Assembly (NCBI RefSeq): GCF_964204645.1
Contig: NC_134036.1
Coordinates: 4,824,001-4,888,000 of the forward strand
Direction: 5' to 3'
DNA from: Tubulanus polymorphus
Taxonomy: Eukaryota > Nemertea > Palaeonemertea > Tubulaniformes > Tubulanidae
Length of the DNA stretch: 64,000 bases
Below the pieces are notes generated by a model. That model did no database searches and had not been told where the DNA came from. It saw only the letters and a program-made list of their open reading frames with translations. Shown here in pieces: positions 23,494 through 35,600 of this stretch (the first letter of the stretch is position 1; every line of letters begins with the position of its first letter). The position numbers were made by a program, and so were the translations under genes.

Positions 23494-24244
23494 TAAATGT
23501 TTTAAACGGTCTAAACGCATTGATCCGGCAAATACTATCGGGTTGTCCTATTTAAGCTCAAGAGTAGTTTTCATTTTGATTATTCGTTCATAAAGTTCAT
23601 ACATTTCACCCAAAATCATGCCCTCTCTGCAAGACGCGATGGAAACTATAGAAAATATTGGAATTTTAAACATGATATTGATTTCTCAAAAACCTGAGCG
23701 AACGAAGTTATCAGAATATTTCTGAAATATAATCGTGGGTATTAACGACACGTGGAAACGATGGAACCGAAAATTTATTTAGAATTGGATAAGAAATGTG
23801 GTGCGAATATCAAATTGCCCAAAATTACCGCGAGTTGTTGAAACTGTAATTTTTTGTTTTTCTTGCTAATTCAGGTTCATGAAAATAAAAGATGAATTGA
23901 CCTCGAAAATACTCGGCGCGTCATTAGAGTTGTTAAAATTCTAAGGCGTCACGTTTGAAACATATAGCTTAATCTTTTCTTTCATTTCTTAATATAAGAT
24001 AGCGAATATTTTGTTTTCTCTTTAAGATATCAATCGAATGCGGAATTTTAGTTAAAAAATAATGATTCTTTTAACAAAGTGCGAGGGAGTAGAGAATAGA
24101 TTTCTATATCGCAAACACTTTCTTTTCGGATTCATCAATTTGACCGTACGTACGAGTAACGTTAAGATAATAAATAGGTCAAGAGATTTTAGGGCGTTTT
24201 CAACCAGTGTTGTTTATAAGTAACGGTAAATTGCATTTTTATAG

Positions 24245-24503
24245 GAAATCGATTTTTGCCCAGAATCGAGCTACCCACTCGCCAGTCGTCAACTGGTGGA
24301 TCTGTCTTTCAATTACGAATAAATGTTAATACAGCCTACGAAGTATTTTACAGAATTGAATTCGATTGGAGAATGTTTACGCTGAAAGTTACCAACTACG
24401 TGTTTGGTCTAAAGAAAACCCAGACGATATTGACATAAGCATCCAACTATGATATATCCTTTAGATTTCGAATTACAAACACAAACCCGCTGTTTTATTC
24501 CCG
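24245..24503 (+). other. Exon-like relic in spacer D-E
   Basis: Acceptor-like TTTATAG and donor-like CCCG|GTATGT edges are present. A 1-bp loss in the AAAGAAAACCC run near 24415 breaks the frame kept in B-C. Confidence 0.3.
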
Positions 24504-24621
24504 GTATGTTTGATTTGTTGGTTTAATAACACATTAATCCAATTAGCCTAACATTAAACTAACCGATCGAACGAATAAAAAGTGCAATACATATTTCAAG
24601 ATCGAAAACTTCAAAACGCGG

Positions 24622-24637
24622 TTCGCGAATTCGCGAA
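24622..24637. repeat. Perfect 16-bp palindrome, spacer D-E
   Basis: Unmutated although its surroundings are among the more diverged. Confidence 0.8.
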
Positions 24638-25140
24638 AACGGCGCCTTACTAACGCGTAAAGTAACGCGCTATATACGACTGGTTTGAACTCACGCCGAT
24701 CACCGATTTTCAAAACGGTCAAAATCCTTAAACCGTGCGATACGTATAAACTGTGATTTCAAATATATTCGAAATGTCGAATTTTGTCGGAAGGTCGAGC
24801 GAATATATATTCGACGAGCTAATGAAATATCAATTTAAAAATAAAATACGTAAACGAACGACACGAAATAATTGGGATATTTTAATTGGACATGGATATT
24901 TACCGCGCCTAAAGGAAACGTGAAACGTGAAAATTGCTGCACAGATTGATGGTAATTACTGGAGAACTCGTTCGAAAGTAATGTCAACGTTTGAAAATAT
25001 ATTTGTATCCTGAATTTGCTGATTGCAGCAAATGAATAGTAAGAAATCTCAAATGCTCCATCATTTTCGGATAGAACATGAAGATAGAAAGTAATGTAAA
25101 CAACCGATCAGTGATTGAGATAACAACTTTTGAATCAGGA

Positions 25141-25167
25141 ATGAATTCCAACGTTGTATCGTGTTGA
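25141..25167 (+). promoter_or_regulatory. uORF of copy E (MNSNVVSC-stop)
   Basis: Carries the synonymous GTA for the second Val, as in copy C; TGATG overlap kept. Confidence 0.5.
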
Positions 25168-28100
25168 TGTTGTTCGGTATGGAGCAGCGACTGAGAGCGC
25201 TGTTTATAGCGTCGCTGATCGTCTGTCAAGTTCGCATCGCGCGCGCTGATCGCGCAGACTCTATCGAGGAATCGTCTGTGACGGTAAGTTCGTCTTGTAA
25301 CAACACGTGGTACCCGCTAGATTCTACGTCCGGTTACATCGTTTCACCGAATTACCCTTCGTTAACGCGCGGTGTTGATTGTCGTTGGTTCATCAACAGT
25401 TCTTTTACGGGGACTTTTCACGTCCAAGTTTACTACGATATCGGGCTTTCAATATTCTGTAGTGATAACTACCTTCTCGTTTACGAGTCTGAAAATAGAT
25501 TGTGCGGTGTTGGAAAACATGAAATCCGCCGTAACGATTCGATCTCGTTGATGTTTAGGAGTAACGTCGATGGTGCGCGAGGTAGTCGGGTTTATGTCAT
25601 ATATAGTTATGAACGAAGCCGATTGAAAATCAGTCACGACTGTTTAAGACACAATATAAGATTGGGGAGGCTAAAAGCTGAGCAGGGTTACAAATACACC
25701 GTAGGAAAAATAATGAATTGCCAGTTATTTGTTGAATGGAGCGGCATGCCGCGAGGTTATGCGTTGAATCTAACATTTATTGATACAACTTTTAGATTCT
25801 ATTATGGTTGGAAATCATTGTCGGTAACCATGAAAATACACGACGGTTGGAACACCAGCAATGAACCTTTAGCGCATATACCACACCAATCTGGACATCC
25901 AGCATCATCATTTTATACAAAAACAAACAAAGCTGTTTTGGTGTCACTGCTGACACATCTACAGTCACTGCTTTTAGTACAGACGTATAGAATATCAGAT
26001 TGGAACGTCTCTAATCCGTTGATTCAGGTCTCTAATAACGAGTCGGGAGTGATCGTTCCCGATGACAACAGTTTACACGTAATAACACGATCAAAACACT
26101 TACACTGCTGGTCTATCACAGTGCAGGTGTTACAGTACGTCGTCTTCAACTGGACACGTGATCTCATCACATCCGGTGACGTCATCGGTGTATATAAACA
26201 AGAAGGGTTACGCGTTGTAGGAACTGCTATTTCACTCGGTAACAACTACCTGGAATCGCTGAGTGTCAAATCTGAAGGCTTTCTCGTCATACTGTGCATT
26301 TTGAGAGCAGGCGTCCGCAAAAATGCGAGATTTGAAATAAACTATAAGATTGAATCTATTTCGATAGATGATTTAAAGGTCATCGACCGTGAGGTGAGTA
26401 TCACCTGTGAAATAATTTTACCTCGTATTGAAATAAACTGAAATTATTAAAAATAAAAACTGTCTGATATACTCGAAATATTGGCTAAATCTAGGTACCG
26501 GTGAACCAGATGTTTTTTGAGACGCCGTTCGCGCTGTTTCCAAAACGAATGAAAATCGTTGTGAATTATCGCGTCAGTAGATATGAGTTTAAATGGAAAG
26601 TTGATATCTATGAAGAAAATATGGAACTAACAGTTTTGTCAGAGAACTGCGAGCGAGCTGGATTTTACATATACGACGGTGGTAATTTCACGGCTGGACG
26701 ATACGGTCCGTATTGTCCTCGTTTATACGCCCCGTACGACCGTAACGTCGTCAGTCTAATTACATCGGGTGGATCGGTAACTGTAGTAGAATACGCTTAT
26801 AACTGGGATGATCAGTTAACAGTCGGTAAAATATCATATCTCAGATTTCGTCCTACCGACTGTGACGGGTATGTTTTAAAGGAGGGAGAACGTCGGATCA
26901 ATATGACGTCACACTGTCTCGTGATTACGCCGGAAAATCGACACCTTCCTTTGAGAAATATTAATATATTATCAGAACACGAATATCAAATTGACCGATG
27001 TTTTCAGGATCATCTATCTTTTGGTTCTTGTAGCAGGTATCTGAGATTGAGTAGTCAGGTTCTTAATAACAGTCACGTATTAAACACTGTGAAATCACGT
27101 GTGACAAATGTATTCTGGTTATATCCCTTATTAGTTAAACTACGACGTAAATGCCAACGATCGAAGATAGTGGCAGGCGTTATTGGCCAGACACCATTGA
27201 ATGATATATGCGGAATCATTCAGTCACCAAACTACCCGGTATCAGCAGGGAACACCAGGGAAACATTGACATATTATTTTCCATCAAAAAACACTCGACA
27301 AATTCAGTATTACAGATTTGTGATAAAACATTTGGAAAAATTACGATGTGAGAAATCGCATCCGTCAGACAAGGACCCGATTTTAATAAAGCAACCCATC
27401 ACTGATACAACAAGCGATCAAACACATCAACACGAATATAGAATATGTGACGATAACGCGATACCGGGACTTGTATTCTACAGTTTAAGAGATGACAGTA
27501 TACGGATTGAGGCGAAAAATCACATACCGACATTTCAAATACTATATATGTTAGAACAGTCGATACCGATAAAACAGTTTGAAAATGTCTGTGAATCAGG
27601 ATTTTTAGATTCGGGAATTTCATGCGTAAAATATATCAACGATAAACGTCTGAATTGGGAGAATGCTGAATTGTACTGTAGACTGAAGTACGCGGGACAT
27701 CTACTCAGTATCAACTCACAACAGGAAATGATTTCTATTAAAAGATTATTCGCTACAAAGCTTCTTCCAAAGGCATATTCACAGATAGCGCTCATAATGA
27801 TGATTGGATTAAAACTGCAAGTAAGTCATAAAATAAGTCATATGAAACTTTGAATATAAGAATTTGGGGTTATCTTTAATCACGTGTTTGCAACTTAATT
27901 TTCAGCACGTTTCTAGTTATTACACGTGGACTGATGGAAAACCATTGAGCTACACAGAGTGGTATAAACCTACAAACAACGACACGATACCAGAAGTTAT
28001 TCAAGGATTGATATCTCCTCTTAGAAAACAACCGATAAATGACGTCAATATGCCGTGTACGGCGATGATACTGAATAATCCACGAGGATCAGCGAACTGG

Positions 28101-31100
28101 GTTCGATTCCCCTGCGAAATCGAAGAGGTTCACACGAGTTTCATTTGCGAAACTGAAAGATTTACCATCGAAAATAGAACAGCATCAATGTGGAATGTAA
28201 CCAAAAACGACACATTTCTGATACGGGAAAATGCATTTCAAGATATTAAATTCAATGAATCGAGCTGTACGATTGGTTTAATAAGCATAGACAGACAATG
28301 CTATCTCTTACTAACGGACTGGAACACACATCGAGGTCTTGATATAAAAACTGCGACAGAGATGTGTAATGGCGTCCGGGCCGAAGTAGGTAGTATAAAA
28401 ATTAATATTCAAAAAGATATCTTAAATTTGATAACAGCATTTCAATATGAACATCAATATAGCTCTATACTAACGATAAGGTCTAATGACAGACTGCAAG
28501 TTATAAACCCAATAATCACCAGAGATGAAATTACTTATATTCAATCAGTTAAATGGATGATGAAACATTTTGATAATGCGACAGATACAGCGCATTCTGT
28601 TTTGTGTTCATACAATGTAACTGATGAAGAGTTAACTTCTATAAGCGGTTGTAAATCGTGGCAGTTTAAATGTAACGATCAAAGATGTATCAGCGACCAT
28701 CGCGTATGTGATACCAGACACGACTGCCAACACGGTGGAGATGAACTCAATTGTACGGATATAAATTTCCACAGTCAGTTTCAATGCTATGATGGTCAAG
28801 TGATATCAATAAGTGGTTTCTGTGATTTCATACAGGATTGTGTGGATGGTTCTGATGAGAAATCTTGTTTTCATCCCCCGTGTTTGTCTGAACAATTTCG
28901 CTGCAAAAGTGGTCAATGTTTCAGTAGGTCAAACAGATGTGATGGAGTCACTGATTGTAAAGACGGATCAGATGAAATGGGATGCACTACTAAAATGTGC
29001 CAGGGGTTCCTGTGTAACAGTGGAGACTGTATTAGTTCTCAGTTGTATCAGGATGGTGTCGTGGATTGTAGTGGAAGCCTCGAAGAAGATGAATTAGTAA
29101 CGGCGACTAATGTTACAGTGAATCCTACTGTTCAATGCAATAATGAAAACTACTGCACAACTAACTTCACAAATCTCTGTACGCAATCAGATGAACAAAG
29201 ATGTTCTTTCAATTCTCCTCATTGTTATTCAAGACATCACAGATGTATTCTAGAAAGAATGTCAAATGGTTTCCCAGTTTGTAGAAATCTTGAGCACGTA
29301 CTGAGATGTGAAGAATTTGAATGTCCAGCTGGTACTGTAAAATGTCCAGCATCGTACTGTATACCGATCAGACAGGTGTGCGATGGTCAATCAGATTGTC
29401 CTAATTTAGAAGATGAACAAAACTGCGAGACATTTTCTTGTCCTGGAATGTTTAAATGTGGTCAGGAAAATCGGTGTATTCCCCAATCTGAAGTTTGTGA
29501 CGGTTTCGTCAACTGTAAACATACAAATGATGACGAGGCTTTCTGTAATGTCACGTGTGAGAAGGGCTGTAGATGTCAAGGTCATTTGATTGATTGTGCG
29601 AATGCTCGTTTAAAAGATGTAACTGGTCTTTTCTCGACATCAAGTCGAGTTTTAATTCTGTCGAATAACAGAATTATTCTGAGCGAGTCGACGTTTTCAT
29701 TATTCGTTTATCTTCGAATGCTTAACATCTCTTCCAATGAATTGTCTCATATTTTACCGAACTCGTTCACAAACCTGAATAATTTACATACATTAGATCT
29801 TACATACAACAACATAACATTATTATCCACAAACACATTCATCGGGTTGTATAATTTAAAAGAGTTATTGATAACTGAAAATCCACTACGCCATTTAGAC
29901 GACAATACCTTCCAAGATTTAATGTCATTACAATTTCTGGACCTTCAAGGGGTTTCAGTTTTGCTACTTGGTAGAGATGTATTTAGAGGTTTATCTGCAT
30001 TACAGTCGTTGAATATCAGCAGTAACAGAATCCATCATATTTCACGATATGCTTTTTCAGGATTGAATGAACTTAGAATTCTCGATATCACCAACAACTC
30101 TAAATTTATTTTGACAGAAAGAGGCGTTTTCGATAATCTAACATCATTAGTCTCGTTAACGTCTGATGCTTACAAATTTTGTTGCATGGCTCCGAATGTT
30201 GACCAGTGTCTTCCTGAAGCTGATGAATTTTCCTCCTGTTCTGATCTGATGGGTAACACAATCCTCAGAGCTATCATCTGGATCATTGCTTCATTTAGTT
30301 TCTTCGCGAACAGTATCGTCATTTTATTTCGTCTTCGATCAATTAGACTTTCATCCTCCGAAAAGCGCAACACATCCTCTGACATCCTCATTATCAATAT
30401 CGCAGCTTGTGATTTTCTCATGTCGATTTATTTGTTTTCGATTGCGGGTGCAGATTATATTTATAAAGGAGATTATTTCCTAAACTCTGAAACTTGGACG
30501 GATAGTTCATTGTGTAGTTTCGCCGGAGTCACGGTGACTATTTCTTGTGAAGGCTCGTTGACGTTTCTATTCATTCTTACACGGCAAAGATTCTCGAATA
30601 TCGTTAACCCATTTTCTGGAAGCCCGATTAGATCACCGAGATATGTGTCGATTATTTGTGGCATGTGTTGGGTTATTATAAGCACAATCTCCATAATACC
30701 GCTGTCACAATTATCTTATTTCGGTATTAAATTCTACGGTACTACTGGAGTTTGTTTACCTATGAATTTAATATCGATTGATGTCAACGCCTGGCAATAT
30801 TCATTCGCTATTTTTGCAGTATTCAACTCGTTCATACTCGCTACGATAATGACGACTTATGCGCAAATATACAGACTCGTATCTGGAAGCAGGACAGGTT
30901 CGGGTAGAATCGATCCTACGGAACTGGTTTTAGCACGAAGAAGTTTAGTGATAAATCTTTGTAATTTATTTTGCTGGCTGCCGTTAATTATCGTTCAGTT
31001 TTGCGCGGTATTTCGGATAGAAATACCGAATCAGGTGGCGGCTTGGCTGGCGGTTCTTTTCTTACCGATCAACTCGTCCCTCAATCCCCTTCTTTACACA

Positions 31101-31154
31101 ATACTGACTATCGATATGAAATCCATACGAGCAAAAACTAAACGCTTACGTTAA
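25167..31154 (+). CDS. Copy E: CUB/lectin/LDLa/LRR seven-transmembrane receptor
   Basis: Exons 25167-26393, 26495-27820 and 27906-31154 encode 1933 residues; introns are 101 and 85 bp. CUB2 is type 1 and exon 1 is nearly identical to B, C and H. The second lectin-like module is type beta, LDLa2 reads DCVDGSDEKSC, and the LRR cap has the private form NVTCEKGC. TM1 is of the IIWIIASFSFFANS type shared with F and G. The lectin domain starts exon 3 as HVSSYYTWTDG. TM3 ends TRQRF and TM7 has NPLLY. The sequence after the stop reads TTAAAAAATTT, so this copy alone lacks the AATAAA that overlaps the stop codon in the others; no clear alternative signal is near. Open reading frame intact. Confidence 0.83.
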
Positions 31155-31726
31155 AAAATTTTTTACAAATTCTAAACGCATTGATCCCGCTATTTAATCG
31201 GGTTGTCCTAACCTCAAGAATTGGTTGGTTTAAATTACTCAAATTCTAATAGAGACTGAAAAGATACACATTTCATCCAAAATCACCGCCCTCTCAAGAC
31301 GTGGCTAAAAATTATAGAAAACATTGGGACTTTCAATTAAGTATTGATTTCTTAAAAACCTGAGCGAAAGAAGTTATCAGAACGTTTCTGAAATATTATT
31401 GGGCGTGGGTATTCACGACACGTGGAAATGATTGAACCGAAAATTCCTTTTTTTGAATTTGTTGAATAAGGCGTGAATATAAGCTTGTCCGAAATATTTG
31501 TGAAACGTTGGACCAGAATTTTGTTTTTGAGAAAAAAATAGTCCTTTTCACAATACGCGGGGGAGTATAGAATAGATTTCTATATCGCAAACACTTTTGT
31601 TTTGGATTCCTCACTTTGACCGTACGTACGAGTAACGTTTAGATAATAAATAGGTCAAGAGATTTTAAGGCGTTTTTCAACCAGTGTTGTTTATAAGTAA
31701 CTTAACGGTAGATTTCATTTTTATTG

Positions 31727-31986
31727 GAAATCGATTTTTGCCCAGACTCGAGCTACCCACTCGCCAGTCATCAACTGGTGGATCCGTCTTTCAATTACGA
31801 ATAAATGTGAATACAGCCTACGAAGTATTCTACAGAACTGAATTGGATTGCGGAATGTTTACTTTGAAAGTTACCAATTATGTGCTTTGGTCTAAAGAAA
31901 ACCCCAGACGAATTTGACATAACATCCAACTATGATATATCCTATCGATTTCCAATTGCAAACACGAGCCCGTTGTTTTATTCCCG
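31727..31986 (+). other. Exon-like relic in spacer E-F, acceptor AG lost
   Basis: The acceptor-like TATAG of other copies is TATTG here, and the donor-like edge is CCCG|GTGTGT. Indels near 31885-31905 break the frame. Confidence 0.3.
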
Positions 31987-32104
31987 GTGTGTTCGATTTG
32001 TTGGTTTTATAACACATTTATCTAATTAGCCTAACATTAAACTAAACGATAGATCGAATAAGACGGGCAATACATATTTCAAGATCGAAAACTTAAAACC
32101 GCGG

Positions 32105-32120
32105 TTCGCGAATTCGCGAA
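32105..32120. repeat. Perfect 16-bp palindrome, spacer E-F
   Basis: Intact TTCGCGAATTCGCGAA. Confidence 0.8.
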
Positions 32121-32612
32121 AACGGTGCCTTACTAACACGTAAAGTATCGCGATTCGACTGGTCGCCAATTTAAAAAAACGGTCAAAATCCCGAAAGCTT
32201 GCGATGCGTATAAACTCCGATTCCAAATATATTCGAAATGTCGAATTTTGTCGGAAGGTCGAGCGAAAATATATATTCGACTAGCTAATGAAATATTAAT
32301 CTAAAAATAAAATTCGTAAACGAACGGAACGAAATAATTGGAATATTTTTATGTATAATTGGACATGGATATTTACCGCGCCTAATGGAAACGCGAAACT
32401 GAAAATTGCTGCACAGATTGATGGTAATTACTGGAGAACTCGTTCGAAAGTAATGTCAACGTTTGAAAATACATTTGTATCCTGAATTTCCTGATTGCAG
32501 CAAATGAATAGTAAGAAATCTCAAATGCACCATCATTTATGGAGAAAACATGAAGATAGAAAGTTATGTGAAAAGGCGATCAGTGATTGAAATAACAACT
32601 TTTGAATCTGGA

Positions 32613-32639
32613 ATGAATTCCAACGTTGTGTCGTGTTGA
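32613..32639 (+). promoter_or_regulatory. uORF of copy F (MNSNVVSC-stop)
   Basis: TGATG overlap with the receptor ATG at 32639 is intact. Confidence 0.5.
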
Positions 32640-35600
32640 TGTTGTTTGGTATGGAGCAGCGACTGGGAGCGCTGTTTATAGCGTCGCTGATCGTCTGTCA
32701 AGTTCGCATCGCGCGCGCTGATCGCGCAGACTCTATCGAGGAATCGTCTGTGACGGTAAGTTCGTCTTGTAACAACACATGGTACCCGCTAGATTCTACG
32801 TCCGGTTACATCGTTTCACCGAATTACCCGTCGTTAACGCGCGGTGTTGAATGTCGTTGGTTCATCAACAGTTCTTTACCGGGGACTTTTCACGTCCAAG
32901 TTTACCACGATATCGAGCTTTCAATATTCTGTAGTGATAACTACCTTCTCGTCCACGAGTCTGATAACAGATTGTGCGGTGATGGAAAACATGAAATTCG
33001 CCGTAACGATTCGATCTCGTTGATGTTTAGGAGTAACGTCGATGGTGCGCGAGGTAGTCGGGTTTATGTCATATATAGTTATGAACGAAGCCAATTGAAA
33101 ATCAGTCACGACTGTTTAAGACACAATATAAGATTGGGGAGGCTAAAAGCTGAGCAGGGTTACAAATACACCATTGGAAAAATACAGAATTGTCAGTTAT
33201 TTGTTGAATGGAGCGGAATGCCGCGAGGTTATGCGTTGAATCTAACATTTATTGATACATCTTTTAAATTCTATTATGGTTGGAAATCATTGTCGGTAAC
33301 CATGAAAATACACGACGGTTGGAACACCAGCAATGAACCTTTAGCGCATATACCACACCAATCTGGACATCCAGCATCATCATTTTATACAAAAACAAAC
33401 AAAGCTGTTTTGGTGTCACTGCTGACACATCTACAGTCATTGCTTTTAGTACAGACGTATAGAATATCAGATTGGAACGTCTCTAATCCGTTGATTCAGA
33501 TCTCTAATAACGAGTCGGGAGTGCTCATTCCCGATGACAACAGTTTACACGTAATATTCCGATCAAAAAACTTACACTGCTGGTCTATCACAGTGCAGGT
33601 GTTACAATACGTCTTCTTCAACTGGACACGCGAACTCGTCATATCCGGTGACGTCATCGGTGTATATAAACTAGAAGGGTTACACGTTGTAGGAACTGAT
33701 ATTTTACTCGGTTATAACTACCTAGAATCACTGAGTGTTAAATCTGACGGTTTCCTCGTGATAATGTGCGTTTTGAAAGCAACAGTCCACGAAAATGTGA
33801 GATTTGAAATAAACTATAGAATGGAATCTCTTTCGATATATGATATAAAGGTCATAAACCAGGTAAATATCACCTGTGAAATTTTGTTATCCCGTATCGA
33901 TACGACTTGAAATCATTTAAGATAAAAACTGTCTGATATGCTTGTAATATTGGCCAACTCTAGGTACCGGTGAACCGAATGTGGTTTATGACGCAAGACT
34001 CGCTGTTTCCAAAACGAAATAAAGTCTCGGTGAATTATCGCGTCACTACATACGAGTTCAAATGGAAAGTTGATATCTATGAAGAGAATATGGAACTAAC
34101 AGTTTTATCAGAGAACTGCGAGCGAGCTGGATTTTACATATTCGACGGTGGTAATTTCACGGCTAGACGATACGGTCCGTATTGTCCTCGTTTATTCACC
34201 CCGTACGACCGTAACGTCGTCAGTCTGATTACATCAGGTGGATCGGTTACTGTAGTAGGATACGCTTATAACTGGGATGATCAGTTAACAGTCGGTAAGA
34301 TATCATATCTCAGATTTCGTCCTACCGACTGCGACGGGTATGTTTTAAAGGATGGAGAACATCGGATCAATATGACGTCACACTGTCTCGTGATAACACC
34401 GGAAAATCGACGCCTTCCTTTGAGAAATATTTATATATTATCAGAACACGAATATCAAATTGACCGATGTTTTCAGGATCATCTATCATTCGGTTCTTGT
34501 AGCAGGTATCTGAGATTGAGTAGTCAGGTTCTTAATAACGGTCTCGTATTAAACACTGTGAAAACACGTGTGGCGAATGTATTCTGGTTGTATTCATTAT
34601 TAGTTAAACTACGGCGTAAATGTCAACGATCGAAGATAGTGGCAGGCGTTATTGGCCAGACACCATTGAATGATAATTGCGGAATCATTCAATCACCAAA
34701 CTACCCGGGATCAGCGGGGCAAACCAGAGAAGCATTACTATATAGTTTTCCAAGTAGGAACATTCAGCGAATTCTGTACTACAGATTTGTAATCAAATAT
34801 ACTGATATGATACAATGTGAGAAAACGAATCCGTGGGACAAGGACCCGATTGTAATAAACCATTCCATTATTGATAGAACTAGCGGTCAAACACATCAAC
34901 ACGAAAATATAATATGCGACAATAACGCGATACCGGGACTTGTGTTTTATAGTTTAAGACATGAGAACCTGTGGTTTGAGGTGAAAAATCACATACCTTC
35001 TTTTCAAATACAATACATATTAGAACAGCCGTTACTGATAAAACAGTTTGAAAATGTCTGTAAATCGGGATTTCTAGATTCGGGAATTTCATGCGTAAAA
35101 TACATCAGAGATGAACGTCTAAATTGGGAGAATGCTGAATTGTATTGTAGACAGAAGTACGCGGGACATCTACTCAGTATCAACTCACAACAGGAGATGA
35201 TTTCTATCAAACGATTATTCGCAACAAAACTTCTTCTAAAGGCATATTCACAGAAAGCGCTCTTAATGATGATTGGATTAAAAATGAAGGTAAAATTCTT
35301 AATTTCTAAAACTATCTCGTTAAAAGAAATTTATATACCATCATGATGTTTTAATCATGAATTTGCCACTTAAACTTTTAGTCTACTTCTGGTTCTTACA
35401 CATGGACTGATGGGAAACCATTGAGCTACACGGAGTGGTATCAACCTACAAATAACGACACGATACCTGAAGTTATTCGAGGATTGATATCACCTCTAAG
35501 AAAACAACCGATAAATGACGTCAATATGCCGTGTACGGCGATGATACTGAATAATCCACGAGGATCAGCGAACTGGGTTCGATTCCCATGTGAAATCGAA

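Larger units (their letters stand above)
23494..25166. other. Spacer D-E
   Basis: The 3' flank matches C-D. The middle part has several private changes (for example GCGCTATATACGACTGG near 24669 and loss of the TTATATATAA stretch before the TTGGACATGG block). The leader of copy E resembles that of C (TTTTCGGATAGAACATG). No independent gene seen. Confidence 0.6.
31155..32638. other. Spacer E-F: shortest spacer, internal deletion
   Basis: The 3' flank is of the E/F type (AATTCTAATAGAGACTG). Compared with F-G, about 190 bp are missing near 31515, between GTTGGACCAG and the GAGAAAAAAATAG run. The rest follows the usual order. No gene seen. Confidence 0.6.

Noticed and set aside
27864-27905. Exon 3 of copy E (and of I at 58307) extended upstream into the intron
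   Set aside because: The open frame arises because the intron is 1 bp shorter; the TTTTCAG acceptor and phase-0 join with exon 2 match the other copies.
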